The translations under genes and the position numbers were made by a program. From the NCBI GenBank assembly GCA_015499985.1, contig JAAAUF010000949.1:1-15563 (forward strand): 15,563 nucleotides of DNA. The letters are read 5' to 3'. Shown here piece after piece: positions 1-9,339 of the stretch (position 1 is its first letter; each line of letters begins with the position of its first letter). Origin of the DNA: Haplosporangium gracile. Taxonomy: Eukaryota; Mortierellomycota; Mortierellomycetes; Mortierellales; Mortierellaceae. Under the pieces are notes generated by a model. It had not been told where the DNA came from, searched no databases, and saw only the letters and a program-made list of their open reading frames with translations.

Positions 1-428
1 TTAAAAAATAATAAAATAAAAAAAAACAATATAGAACAGTTTGTGAAATGTAGATGGTTTGAGAAACGTGAATCGACAATACTTTTGGTTGTTTTTTTTT
101 ATTTTATTATTTTTTAAAAGATGACAAAGGAAAGGACGTTGAAGTTGCGGATGCAACTTTTCAAAATAGAAAAGATGTATCCTATGCATATGAGAAGAAG
201 GGCCATTAGGGGGGTGGGGCGAGAAGATGTAGGATATAGGGTGCAGAATATTAGTCGCGTAGGGACGCCGCGATAGAAGGTAAAGGGGACTGGGGGGGGG
301 GGAGCGAAAGGTGTACAGAATTTTGTATGTTATTTCATTTTATCGCCAGGATAAAAAAAAAGCAACATACAAGTGCAGCCTCATCTCCTTCCCGCAGTTA
401 AAAAGGAACTGCAAAGTTTCTGACGGAT
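1..428. other. 3' flank of SHO1, no gene seen
   Basis: This is the region downstream of the SHO1 stop codon on the minus strand. It holds poly-A/T tracts and a G-run near 290-302 but no open frame with recognisable protein content. The only minus-strand match to AATAAA is an overlapping pair at 98-108 (see separate entry). The few short open frames are A/T-tract translations without domain content. Confidence 0.6.
98..108 (-). terminator. Possible poly(A) signal for SHO1
   Basis: Two overlapping AATAAA hexamers on the minus strand lie about 325 nt beyond the SHO1 stop. They sit in A/T-rich DNA where such hexamers arise easily, so this is only a candidate. No better match lies closer to the stop codon. 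Confidence 0.25.
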
Positions 429-2034
429 TTAGATGAGCTGGAGGTAGTTGGAGGGCGTAATACCAACAGATCCATCAGATTTACGAGCCTGCCACCACTT
501 GCCCTTATTATCAACAATCTCCAAAATCTCGCCCTTGGTGAATGAGAGCTCGTTGTTGTCCTCAGGGTTGGCCTCATACGAGTACAGAGCGCGGGCCTTG
601 TAAGCATAGTCGGCCGTGGGGGCCACAACCACAGAGTTATAGTTCTGTTGGCCGTTGACCTGGGGTTGCTGGATATGAGCGGGCATGGGGGAACCATGAT
701 CGTTCATGTTGATCTGGTGGTGCTGGAGTTGGGGCGAGATGATGGTGGTGGGTCCGACGGTAGTGGGGTTGTCGGAGACATTGGCGTTTGCGCGGGGCAT
801 GGTGCATCCGTTGATCGTACGCTTGGCGAGTGACTCTTCCTCTGCTCCAAAGTACACCACCCATAAGATCTATTCATTCAACAAAAGTACGATTCCATTA
901 GCTTTTCACTCAATACATATTTTAATTCAAATCAGAGAAACATAATCCAAGGGATACTAACCAAGACAAAGGACTGGAAAATCAATCCGGCAGCGGCGGC
1001 ACTGAAACGGGCGACGTTAATCCAATTGTGGGCGCCGATGGTACCATCGATGCAGACGAAAAGAAGAGTCAAGGAGCCAGCAATGAAGGTCAAGAGAACA
1101 AGACGGTAGTTGTGCACGGCGTTGGTCGCCACCGCCAATGTTGCACCGAGCAACAAGAAGAGGTTGTAAAAGATGTCGACCCACAACAGAGGGATTAAGT
1201 TTCCAATCACGCATGCAGCGATGAAGGAGATGAGCCAACCGACCTAAAAGAACCAAGGGAAAAAATAAAAAATAAAGCATTTGGGGGTTTTTTTTGTGTG
1301 TGAGTGACGAATAGAGAGGTGTGTTTCAAAATGGCGGCCAATCATCGCGTAGTAACACCACGCGCCTTTTTTTTTCACATCGTCTTTTCTACTTTGGTCT
1401 TTCCCCTTTTTCGTCTCGTCGTTGGCTTTCGACCGTTACGATGGACAACATAGGGGTGGTGGATTTAAATCGCCGAGAAAAAAAAAAAAAGGGCACATGC
1501 AAACCATCCGCCCAACTCGCATGAAGAGTGAAGAGACAATTGGTCCCCGATAGTCGCAAGCTATTGCTGATATCCTGCATCCTGCATGTCATCAAAAGAG
1601 GAAATGTAGTTTGTCTCTTGCATAAAGAAAAGAAAAGAAAAGAAAAGAAAAGAAGAAAAAGGACGAATAGCATAGAAAAGTATTCATGCATGGCGATCTC
1701 CCTCCTTAAATAAAGCTCTCCGGGATATCCGAAATAAAAAACATGCCACCTGAACACTGAGTGAGAAACGAGAGTTGTATGTCAAGAGAAAAAAAAAAAA
1801 GCCCAATTGGAACTCCTGTCCGAAGGATACACAACAACAAGCAAAAAATTCTCTTTTTACTCTTCTTCTTTCTAACACTCTCCATCGATTGAAGCCGTCC
1901 TCCATGAGAGTATCCTGTCCTTGAGTGGGATGAAAAGTAGACACTGATAATAAGAAGAAACTTACGGCGAAGAGAATCAAGGAGCACAGGAAGAATGGCT
2001 GCGCGAGGACAAGCCCAAAGTCGAATTGAGTCAT
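429..2034 (-). CDS. SHO1: SHO1-type osmosensor, 4 TM segments plus SH3 domain, 3 exons
   Basis: Plasma-membrane adaptor of the high-osmolarity MAPK branch; in yeast its SH3 domain binds a proline motif in the MAPKK Pbs2. Exons on the minus strand are 2034-1966, 1243-962 and 869-429, all joined in phase 0, giving 263 residues. Membrane segments fall near residues 12-36, 41-63, 71-88 and 103-123. Exon 1 ends inside TM1 and exon 2 resumes it (VGWLISFIA), and exon 3 continues TM4 (ILWVVYF), so both junctions restore helices. A linker of about 80 residues, rich in Q, N and P, leads to the SH3 domain at 207-263, with ALYSYE, an acidic RT loop, the WW pair in GKWWQAR and [11 protein letters not shown] at the very end. 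The start is fixed by an in-frame TAA two codons upstream and has A at -3. Budding yeast Sho1 is about 100 residues longer, mainly in its N-terminal extension and linker. Splice sites are inferred from sequence, but identity is secure. Confidence 0.95.
870..961 (-). other. SHO1: SHO1 intron 2 (92 nt)
   Basis: Donor GTTAGT at 961-956, acceptor AG at 871-870, and a CTAAT branch-point candidate at 901-897. Removal joins TTG to ATC in phase 0 and completes the fourth membrane helix. Confidence 0.85.
1244..1965 (-). other. SHO1: SHO1 intron 1 (722 nt)
   Basis: Donor GTAAGT at 1965-1960 and acceptor TAG ending at 1244, phase 0. The intron interrupts the first membrane helix; the joined peptide [20 protein letters not shown] matches the TM1 pattern of the family. 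At 722 nt it is long for a fungal intron. It contains several A-runs and an AAAAG microsatellite. Open frames inside it are not protein-like. Confidence 0.8.
1624..1653. repeat. (AAAAG)n microsatellite
   Basis: About six copies of the pentamer AAAAG/AAAGA within SHO1 intron 1, which read as polypyrimidine on the transcribed (minus) strand. Confidence 0.85.
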
Positions 2035-2073
2035 GGTTTAGTAGAGTATGTTGGTTGTTCGTTCCTGAGTGTA

Positions 2074-2094
2074 TGTTGTTGTTGTTGTTGTTGG
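2074..2094 (-). repeat. (CAA)n tract in the likely SHO1 leader
   Basis: Six to seven AAC/CAA triplets on the minus strand about 40 nt before the SHO1 ATG. CAA-rich, weakly structured leaders are common in fungal mRNAs, so this is probably 5'UTR; no transcription start was determined. Confidence 0.6.
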
Positions 2095-2776
2095 AAGTAG
2101 TTTATGAGCGGTAGAACTAAAAATAAGGATGAGAGGATTAAAGACAAGTTAGAACGGATGTTGGCTTGCTGTTTTGTTGTTGAGTACCAATTTGCTCAAC
2201 AGAGCGAGAGAGGGAAAGGAAAGGAAAGAAAAGGGAAAGGAAGAAAGAAAGCGCAGAGTAGCGGCAAAGCAGCAATAGTAAGTTGACATACGCTGAATAA
2301 AGAGAGAGAATAAAAAGAGGAGGGTTCAAGGGGAAAAACAGGGTCGAAGAAGAAAAGAAAGGTCGATTAGAGAGAGAAGGGGGAAGGTGTGGGCGATGGG
2401 GTCATGGGCAAAGAGAAGAGAGGATGTCGATGAGTGAGTACGATCGGAGTGTTTAAGAGTGTGAGTGCTGATGGATGTGGTTGCTACTGTTGTTGCTGGT
2501 TGTGGTCATTGATCTTTGGTAGAGAGACAGAGAGAGAGGGAGAAAATGAGTGGCGGTTGGTGGCGGTTGGAGTAAAAGGGAAGGCACCAGCGATTGCTTA
2601 TTTTTCTTGTTCCTGAAGGATGAGTGCGAGGGAATGGCGTGTTTGAAGTGGAGAGGTGAAAATTAAAAAGTGTTGTTGTTGTGTGTGGAAAAAGTGAGTG
2701 TGAAAGGGGGAGAGAGTGTGCGGATGACGATGAGTATGAGGATGGAGAGAAAGGGAGACGACTTGCCTTGAAGGGA

Positions 2777-2805
2777 TGAAGGAGGGTGAAGGAGGGTGAA
2801 GGAGG
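2777..2805. repeat. 10-bp tandem repeat
   Basis: Nearly three direct copies of TGAAGGAGGG, followed by degenerate copies to about 2850. Confidence 0.85.
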
Positions 2806-2996
2806 TGATGGAAGGAGGAGGAGAAGGAGAAGGGTGAAGGAGGGTAAAGGGGGCGTTGACCAGTAGCGAGGTGCAAGGATAGGAAGGGGATTCAAGAATG
2901 GGGAACTAAAAGAAGGGAATGAAGAGAAAAAGAGAAAAAAGAAAAGAGAAGAGAGGAAAAAGAATAAAAAAAACCAGGACATATGAGGGAGAGCCG

Positions 2997-3021
2997 GGCA
3001 AGGCAAGGCAAGGCAAGGCAA
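2997..3021. repeat. (GGCAA)5 tandem repeat
   Basis: Five perfect copies of GGCAA, continuing into imperfect GGGAA/GGAA copies up to about 3037. Confidence 0.9.
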
Positions 3022-3212
3022 GGGAAGGGAAGGAAGGAACACACAAACAAACGATCGCTCTCAACTCTTTGGAAGAGTAAAAAGAAAGAGTAGACAAACA
3101 GACAGACAGCCACACCATCGCCATCATAATCTTCATTTTCATATCCATTAGCTTGGTAGGTAGGCATGGTATGCCAATTGCTCACTCTTTTTCTCTCCCT
3201 CTCTCTCCCCTC

Positions 3213-3229
3213 CTCTCTCTCTCTCTCTC
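3213..3229. repeat. (CT)n microsatellite
   Basis: CT dinucleotide run inside a longer pyrimidine tract (about 3187-3229) on the plus strand, opposite in polarity to the purine block at 2196-3040. Confidence 0.85.
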
Positions 3230-3524
3230 GGATGGGGTTAGCGTCTTTTTTCATTTTATCTATTTTTCTGCATGCTCGCATTGCCAGTCGGACCGTTGAC
3301 CACAGAGAAGACAAGTTTCTACTTCTCTCTCTTCATTTTTTTTTCCTTACTGCTTAGCTCCTCGCGATCCGGGTAACTGTAAACAAGAATCAACGAAAAG
3401 TCAAAGAACAAGGCGCGCAGGAGAAAAAGCAAGGTTACTGCTGCTCTCAAGCACTGCCATAGTCATAGTCATCGTCATAACCATAACCATTCTCACATCG
3501 AAGCCATAGGAAAGAAACATGAGC

Positions 3525-3528
<4 letters not shown>

Positions 3529-3558
<30 letters not shown>
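3529..3558. repeat. (GA)15 microsatellite
   Basis: Fifteen uninterrupted GA dinucleotides. They create an artificial Ser-Leu repeat when translated on the minus strand. Confidence 0.95.
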
Positions 3559-3561
<3 letters not shown>

Positions 3562-4553
3562 ACATGCTGACAACCGTACACCCCCTCCATCCCTCTTTGC
3601 TCAACACCCTTTTCTTCTCTGCTATCTTTCTTTTTTCCTTCTCCGTCTGTCTCTCCTTTTGCCCTGAATTTTACAGCTCTTAACACCCACCACCATGCCC
3701 TACCCTCACTTCATTGAGGAAAAAAAAAAAAGAAAAAACATGAAACAAGGTACCCTACAGGTCCGACTGTTTCTTCTCCTCGTCTTACCCCTGGCTCCTC
3801 TCCTCCATTCTACGGCGCTGCATACCTCTCCGCCCTAGCAGCCGATCTTTCAGCCTCAACATTCCAGACCGGTGCTAATCAAATAATTTACCGCCTTGCC
3901 ACGGAATATCGAAACGTCTTTCTTCCCCCCATACATACCTACCTTTTCCCCCTATTGCCTCCTTGCAATGCAATTTATGAAGAAAGAGAGCGGCGAAAAA
4001 AAAACTATGTTACCAACGGCAAACACACCCAAACACACCCAAAAGGTAATTAACCACAATCCCCCATTAGACGCAAATTAGTTACCTTGCATATTGCTGC
4101 TCTCAACAAATAACAAGAAAAAAAAAATCGATTTGGTCCCCAGCCAGGCACCGGAGAGGAGAAGGATTAAGGCAGAAAAAAGAAGTGAGCGAGACAGCCT
4201 GCCTTTTTAGCCCTACTGGCTGCGTGCCTGAAAAGATGAGAAAAACACTTCATCCAAGAGCACGAACCGCTGGACTGGACTGAACCCCCCAAAACCTCCT
4301 CTCCTCCAAAAAAGCAGAAAAAGGCAAACAAATACAAGGAAGAGGCGACAATGTGAAACTAGTTGCGAGAGAATACAGTAAAGCGAGCAATGACGGATAT
4401 GTACAATCGATTGTCCCTTTTTATCCATTCAGCCCCTTCCTCGCTTTTTCTTCCAATTGCACCATCATCCTTATAACTTAAACACACAGCATTTTCTCGA
4501 ACCGCTGCCATTCTAGTTCTGCAATCATTACCCTGTATTATGTATTCATGCAG

Positions 4554-7500
4554 CTACTCGTTATGGGATCGCATGAGAAAATGATCACCAAAGATCTTGC
4601 GCTTGATCGGGTAGGGCACAAACTTCCAATCATCCTGCAAGGGTCCAAATGTTTTCCTGACAGACGACTCTTTCTCCCTGGTATAGACCCGATGCATCTC
4701 CCGCTCCTTCCACTCCTTCACCTTCCTCGCGCAAAGCTGAAACAGACTCGGTACACGCACCCGAGAGTCCGCAACCTCATACCGCAATACTCGACGAAGC
4801 GTTGACACATACAGGTACCGTCCATCCGTCGACCATCCTAGTCCTCGAATCCCATCAAAGATCCGAAGTTTCATATTGCGCTGCCCTCGGAACGAGACCA
4901 TCAGGATGTCGTGTTTCTCTTCGTAATGGGGGCCCTCGCAACCCGCAAGACTGGGTCCGCCTTGTTCAGCCTGACCGTTGTATCGTGTATCGCTCACAAC
5001 CAGGTCCTCGTCACCCACACAGGCGCCCGTGAGGTCGACAACGTGCACGAACCCATACCAGTTGGCCACTGCAAACAGGTTCTCGAGCTTTGGGTGGAAC
5101 TCGATCGAGTAAGCTGGTCCACCGGTATCGACGCAGCAGACAATCTCTCGCGACGGCATCGACCATACGACGACACGGGATGTTGTATCCGAAGAGTGGG
5201 CAAACTTGGTCGAACTTGCGTTCCATGCGACATATTGAAAACTCACTTTTGTCGCACCGAAGGCACTACCAGTACTGCTTCCAGATCTGGCTCCATCGGG
5301 ACCTCGAGGTTGTCGATTCTTCTTGTGCTTTGCGGTGAACAAGACTTTGTACGGCACGAGCAACTCCTGGGGTTGACCAAAGAGATGCAACAGCCTTGGA
5401 ATCGTCGTCGGTTTGGGGCTCTTGGGTTGAGTGCTTCCGTCTTCGCCGTCGTTATCTGAAGGAGAATCCTCAGAGTCACGAGACCGCTTTGCTCCCCGAG
5501 GCTTGTCCAAAACTGTTGTTGCTCGTGCTTCCTTGGTAACCAAATCCTTCTTCTCCTCCGATCCATCAACCGCCTCGTCCTCACTTATCTTCTCGTCTTC
5601 GTCAGTAGCATACTCCGAGTCCGTCTCCAAGTCCTCGATATCCATCTCCTTCTCTCTAGCTTCCCGCAAGATCCTCTGCTCTTCGGTCTCGGGGACATGG
5701 GTAACCTCAATGATCCAGACCTGGGTCGAATCTCCGACTGCCGCAATCCACCGTCCGTTAGGTGAGGCCTTGGCGTCGTTCAGAAGAGCCCCTCCAAACC
5801 CCTCTCGGATCCATGTGCGATCGTCCCTGTACTTGAATTGGTGCTCTGGTGTGCTGCTGTAGTGATGACGATGGCGGTGGTGATGAGGATCGTCCTTGCG
5901 GGCTCGCTTGGGGTCCACGTGGTCCGGAAGGGAAGCAATAACAAGTCCTCCCTCATTACCTGCCATCACAAGAAAGTGATCAAATTGACCCGACTTCTTG
6001 GAGGGGTATCCGTCCTCTTCATCGTAATCCATCAATGGGTCGTCGCCATCCTGATCCGCCATGGTCTCTTGTAGATCAGCATCCTGAGAGGTCCGACTCC
6101 GGCAGTAGCGGTTCCAGCGAACAATCTGCAGGCTGTTGAGCATTACGCCGTCGTCATCTTCTGAACTGGATAGGTAAGCGCTATCGATCTCGTATGGCTC
6201 CTCATTGCATTGTGTGCAGTAGACTGCAATGCTCCCACTGACGGCTCCATGCGCCATATATCCGTACCGACTTGCAAGACAGATCGGATCGTCTCGATCC
6301 TCCAAACGAATGTAATCCTCTGACTCTGGCATTTGATCGAACCGATAACTGTAGAGATCCATGAACTTTGTCGCTTTCACTGTCCGGAGCGGTCGGGCAT
6401 AGGGTTTAAGGACCGCTTTCCGAGTCGCGACGTCAACATAAGGATGTTCTTGAGCGAAATGTGCCAGGGTACGTCGGTTATAGTTGGTGAGGGTGTTGCG
6501 TTCGAGGACACCGCAGCGCATGATGCTGTGGAGGTGGATTGTGAAAATGTCGTCCCAGAGTCCCATGGTCGACGGCGTGATGACCATTGAGTTGGCGCAC
6601 TGGAAATGATTGCTGATCGCCGGCGAATGCTCGACTTCCCGAGGATGACTGTGTCCACGGATCAAAAGGCGATGCAGGAACAATGCCGGGTCAACATATT
6701 TCCCGGCAAAAATGTGCGATACGTCCCCACCGACCATAGTAGCCATGGGTGATAAGTCGTCACCGATCACAGGAGCCATGGGCGAATCCTCGGCATTCGT
6801 AGGTGATTCTTGTTGCCGCTGTTGATACCCTGGTTGACTTCTGAGTTTCCGTTCTCGCTCAGCTCGGCCCTTCTTCAGGTTTAGCATCAGCTCCCGGATC
6901 TTGGTCGCGACCTTGTAAAACTCGGGATCCTCCTCGTTATTCTCCTCATAGACCGAAAAGTCGACCATATCCTGATCTCCCTGGCCGTCGTCTCCAGAGA
7001 TGAACTCCTTGGGCGCGTATTTCTCGTCCCCACTGAAATCGGACATAATATTATCGTCTAGGTAGATGGGACGGTAGATCGCTCGAGTGCGCGGGCTCAG
7101 CTCCTCGATCTTTTCATCGTCGTCCAGGACATGCGGACCATGCATTTCATCATCCTCATCATCGCTTTCCTCCTCTCCCTCACTCTCATCGTCATCCTCG
7201 ATATCCTCGAAACCCTCACTTCCTTCATCGCCTTCCCCCTCGCTGTCGCCAAACTGATTGACAACATCCATGCTGCCGTGATTGAGGTGGTAGAAGATGC
7301 TCTCGGGGTCGTTGGGATTGATGTCATAATCGGCAAGTTCGTCCTCGTCGTAGATACTATCACCACTCGTATCATCATCGTCGTCGTCGTCGTCGTCCAA
7401 TTCCTCCTCCTCACTCTCCGAAGTCTCTGTCTCCCAGTCTCCCTCCTCGTCCTCCATGTGATCGTCGCCATGGTCGTCTCCGCCACCTCCATTGGATCCA

Positions 7501-7601
7501 CCAGCAACGTTGTCACCCGATTCGTTGTCTCCTCTTTCTCCTTCTGCTCGCTTAGTTTTCCGTGATTCCTCCTCCATGGCTTGCGATGCAGGATTGTTCA
7601 T
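4554..7601 (-). CDS. Acidic WD-repeat protein, CRT10/DUF2415-like
   Basis: Intronless 1015-residue frame. The N-terminal ~170 residues are extremely acidic (Asp run at 69-77, more D/E blocks at 120-152), followed by a basic stretch at 243-254 that could be a nuclear signal. Beta-propeller-like pieces are visible: SGSIAVYCTQC (455-465), QFDHFLVMAGNEGGLVIASLPD (539-560), SPNGRWIAAVGDSTQVWIIEV (613-633), FQYVAWNASSTKFAHSS through RVVVWSM (788-815), YSIEFHPKLENLFAVANWYGFVHVVDLTG (831-859) and LGWSTDGRYLYVSTLRRVLRYEV (921-943). A second acidic, Ser-rich insert lies at 638-730. The 'EFHP..NLFA...GFVHVVD' and 'HDIL' segments resemble fungal WD-like proteins annotated as CRT10 or DUF2415; yeast Crt10 affects ribonucleotide reductase gene expression. 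That link is by memory of the family and is moderate. An in-frame TAG two codons before the ATG bounds the start; M9 (7577) has a stronger Kozak context (G at -3 and +4) and may be used. Confidence 0.85.
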   Translation of the reverse strand: MNNPASQAMEEESRKTKRAEGERGDNESGDNVAGGSNGGGGDDHGDDHMEDEEGDWETETSESEEEELDDDDDDDDDTSGDSIYDEDELADYDINPNDPESIFYHLNHGSMDVVNQFGDSEGEGDEGSEGFEDIEDDDESEGEEESDDEDDEMHGPHVLDDDEKIEELSPRTRAIYRPIYLDDNIMSDFSGDEKYAPKEFISGDDGQGDQDMVDFSVYEENNEEDPEFYKVATKIRELMLNLKKGRAERERKLRSQPGYQQRQQESPTNAEDSPMAPVIGDDLSPMATMVGGDVSHIFAGKYVDPALFLHRLLIRGHSHPREVEHSPAISNHFQCANSMVITPSTMGLWDDIFTIHLHSIMRCGVLERNTLTNYNRRTLAHFAQEHPYVDVATRKAVLKPYARPLRTVKATKFMDLYSYRFDQMPESEDYIRLEDRDDPICLASRYGYMAHGAVSGSIAVYCTQCNEEPYEIDSAYLSSSEDDDGVMLNSLQIVRWNRYCRSRTSQDADLQETMADQDGDDPLMDYDEEDGYPSKKSGQFDHFLVMAGNEGGLVIASLPDHVDPKRARKDDPHHHRHRHHYSSTPEHQFKYRDDRTWIREGFGGALLNDAKASPNGRWIAAVGDSTQVWIIEVTHVPETEEQRILREAREKEMDIEDLETDSEYATDEDEKISEDEAVDGSEEKKDLVTKEARATTVLDKPRGAKRSRDSEDSPSDNDGEDGSTQPKSPKPTTIPRLLHLFGQPQELLVPYKVLFTAKHKKNRQPRGPDGARSGSSTGSAFGATKVSFQYVAWNASSTKFAHSSDTTSRVVVWSMPSREIVCCVDTGGPAYSIEFHPKLENLFAVANWYGFVHVVDLTGACVGDEDLVVSDTRYNGQAEQGGPSLAGCEGPHYEEKHDILMVSFRGQRNMKLRIFDGIRGLGWSTDGRYLYVSTLRRVLRYEVADSRVRVPSLFQLCARKVKEWKEREMHRVYTREKESSVRKTFGPLQDDWKFVPYPIKRKIFGDHFLMRSHNE

Positions 7602-7712
7602 GTGCTATTTATGTGTTTAGGTGTACAAGAAAAAAAAAAAAAGAAAGCTTGCTTTGTTTGTTTTTGGGCGTGCAACGAAGGCCGCAGCCGAGAAAAAGAA
7701 TTACGGTTAAAA

Positions 7713-7722
7713 TGCACGTGCA
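7713..7722. promoter_or_regulatory. TGCACGTGCA palindrome (E-box type)
   Basis: Perfect 10-bp palindrome centred on CACGTG, 112 bp upstream of the WD-repeat gene start. CACGTG is the core bound by bHLH factors in fungi. Function is inferred from the motif only. Confidence 0.35.
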
Positions 7723-8016
7723 AGGAGAATCTACTCGCGATTGCTATACTCCAATGGGCGAAGCGAAGAGGGAAGCAATCGAATCGATCAGCTGACTAAG
7801 TGAATCGGAGATATGGGTAGTTTTTTTTTTCCTGGAACACGCCTAACCCAGCTCAGGATGATTGACAGTGGCGATGGTGCCTAGTACCTAAGAACAAACA
7901 CTAATATATAACACTTCTAATCGATCATAATGAAAAAAAAGGTCGCAGTGATCACATCGTTGCACCTCCGCAGTTTGCCTTTGTTCACCTTAGATGGGGC
8001 TAGTTTTTTAAATCAT

Positions 8017-8024
8017 TGACGTCA
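8017..8024. promoter_or_regulatory. Perfect CRE site TGACGTCA
   Basis: Palindromic ATF/CREB-type site 416 bp upstream of the WD-repeat gene start and about 1.57 kb upstream of the OSGIN-like start. In yeasts such sites bind Sko1/Atf1-type bZIP factors that act downstream of stress MAPKs. Only the motif is seen; binding is inferred. Confidence 0.35.
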
Positions 8025-8059
8025 GACTCCTTGGACGCGACATTACAGAGAAGCTAAAA

Positions 8060-8065
8060 CACGTG
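8060..8065. promoter_or_regulatory. Second CACGTG box
   Basis: CACGTG followed by CAA, as at 7715-7720, in the same divergent region. Short enough to occur by chance. Confidence 0.25.
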
Positions 8066-9339
8066 CAAACATTACATTACACAGTTGATCATGGTTTATG
8101 TTCTGTATGCCCAGTCCCCGGTTCATTATTTTCAGCGACTCTAGGTCGATGTTTTTAAAGCAGAAGAAGTAGATATGACCGGAAGAAATTCTCTGAATAA
8201 CCCACAAAAAAAAAAAAAAAAGAAAGAAATAGACCCATGAGCTCAAGGAGTATCTGCGTTCTCCCTTTCATGCACTTTTCTCTCTTTCGCACCTATGCAT
8301 TCTCACGTTGTCAATAAGGTTGCTGGTCGGTCATTCACAAAAAGAAAAAAAAATAACCATGCAAAAGCAAGAGAGCCAAGACTCGTTGCATAGTCGTTAC
8401 GAGTCTAGCAAAATCAAAACACAAAGGTGAAAAAAAAAAAGAAGAGCTGCTTGAAAATTATTAGATGGCGCGGCGGCCAATCACAGACTTAGTATCCTTT
8501 AGGAATAACAAGATGAGATCCGATCCTTTATGTTTTTGAATGTGTATGCTGTTGCTTTGAAGAACGAGCATTGCAAGACAGAGTTCAAAAACAAAGCGAT
8601 GATGAGTTTTTTTGTTTTTTTTTGTTTTTTTGGGAGGGGGTGGGCGTCTAGGGCGGTGTTTGGAGGAGAGAGTGAACTTACCGCTGCGCTTTGGGAAAGA
8701 AAAGCAATGCAATGAAAAAAAGAACGGCGCTTTGTTTGTTGATAAGGAAGAAACAGGCTATTCATGCCTCCGAAGATAGCTAGAGACTTCACGGTTTGCG
8801 ACAAATGAGAATCCACTGAGAGGGTGAAACGTAAATTGTAGTAATGATAACCTGTGAGTGTAGTGTAGATGATGAGTGTGCAGAAAGTAATTTGGCCACG
8901 GACACGGGCTCCCGGTTGTTTCTCGCTGCGAGATCGCGATGTCGAAGGTAAGTGATCGATGAAAAAAAAAATAATGAATCATTTTGTTCGTTGGACGCGC
9001 GTGCCATTTGATAGCCAAGAAGGGAAGATAAAAAAAAAACACACATTACCATACTCAAAATTCTTACTCCGAACAGAACAAAATAAAAATAATGGAGGGC
9101 AGCGAAAAAAAGCAAAAGGGTGGTCGGATGGTCGGAGGGAGAGAAAACAAAACACAGAACAGGATGAAGAGAGAGAGGAAGGGAATGCAAAGGTAAGCGA
9201 CAAGAGACAAGCATCTGGCTCCATCAAGACGGCACACACACATACGCCCCGATGTGAAGTACGATTTTCTCCATTATGAGTAGTACAGTGAAGATCCATT
9301 CTTGACTGCCTCTACTCGGTCCCTTGTTCTGTAGGCCTG

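Larger units (their letters stand above)
2196..3040. repeat. Polypurine-polypyrimidine block
   Basis: About 850 bp in which the plus strand is mostly A and G, with runs such as GGGAAAGGAAAGG near 2213-2240 and GAAAAAGAGAAAAAAG near 2925-2940. It contains the 10-bp and 5-bp tandem repeats listed separately. Such strand asymmetry can adopt H-DNA-like structures in vitro; a regulatory role is not shown. Confidence 0.7.
2035..4553. other. Low-complexity intergenic region, no gene supported
   Basis: About 2.5 kb between the SHO1 start and the end of the WD-repeat gene, both on the minus strand. It should hold the SHO1 promoter and leader on the left and the 3' flank of the WD-repeat gene on the right. 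The part from about 2196 to 3040 is strongly purine-biased on the plus strand. Open frames here translate to Ser/Leu/Pro/Phe or Lys/Glu/Arg repeats caused by the microsatellites, so I do not call them genes. Confidence 0.7.

Noticed and set aside
8..30. Plus-strand AATAAA-like run at the left edge as the end of a gene entering from outside
   Set aside because: The sequence is generic A/T-rich DNA at the window edge and no coding frame leads into it.
2506..3314. Several minus-strand open frames of 80-178 residues upstream of SHO1
   Set aside because: They are translations of polypyrimidine repeats (Ser/Leu/Phe/Pro runs), with no recognisable domain or consistent codon use.
3187..3558. CT and GA tracts as possible inverted arms of a transposon
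   Set aside because: They are simple dinucleotide repeats; there is no transposase frame or target-site duplication between or around them.
7131..7565. 144-residue plus-strand hydrophobic open frame
   Set aside because: It is the antisense of the Asp/Glu repeats of the WD-like protein, which read as Val/Ile/Leu on the other strand.
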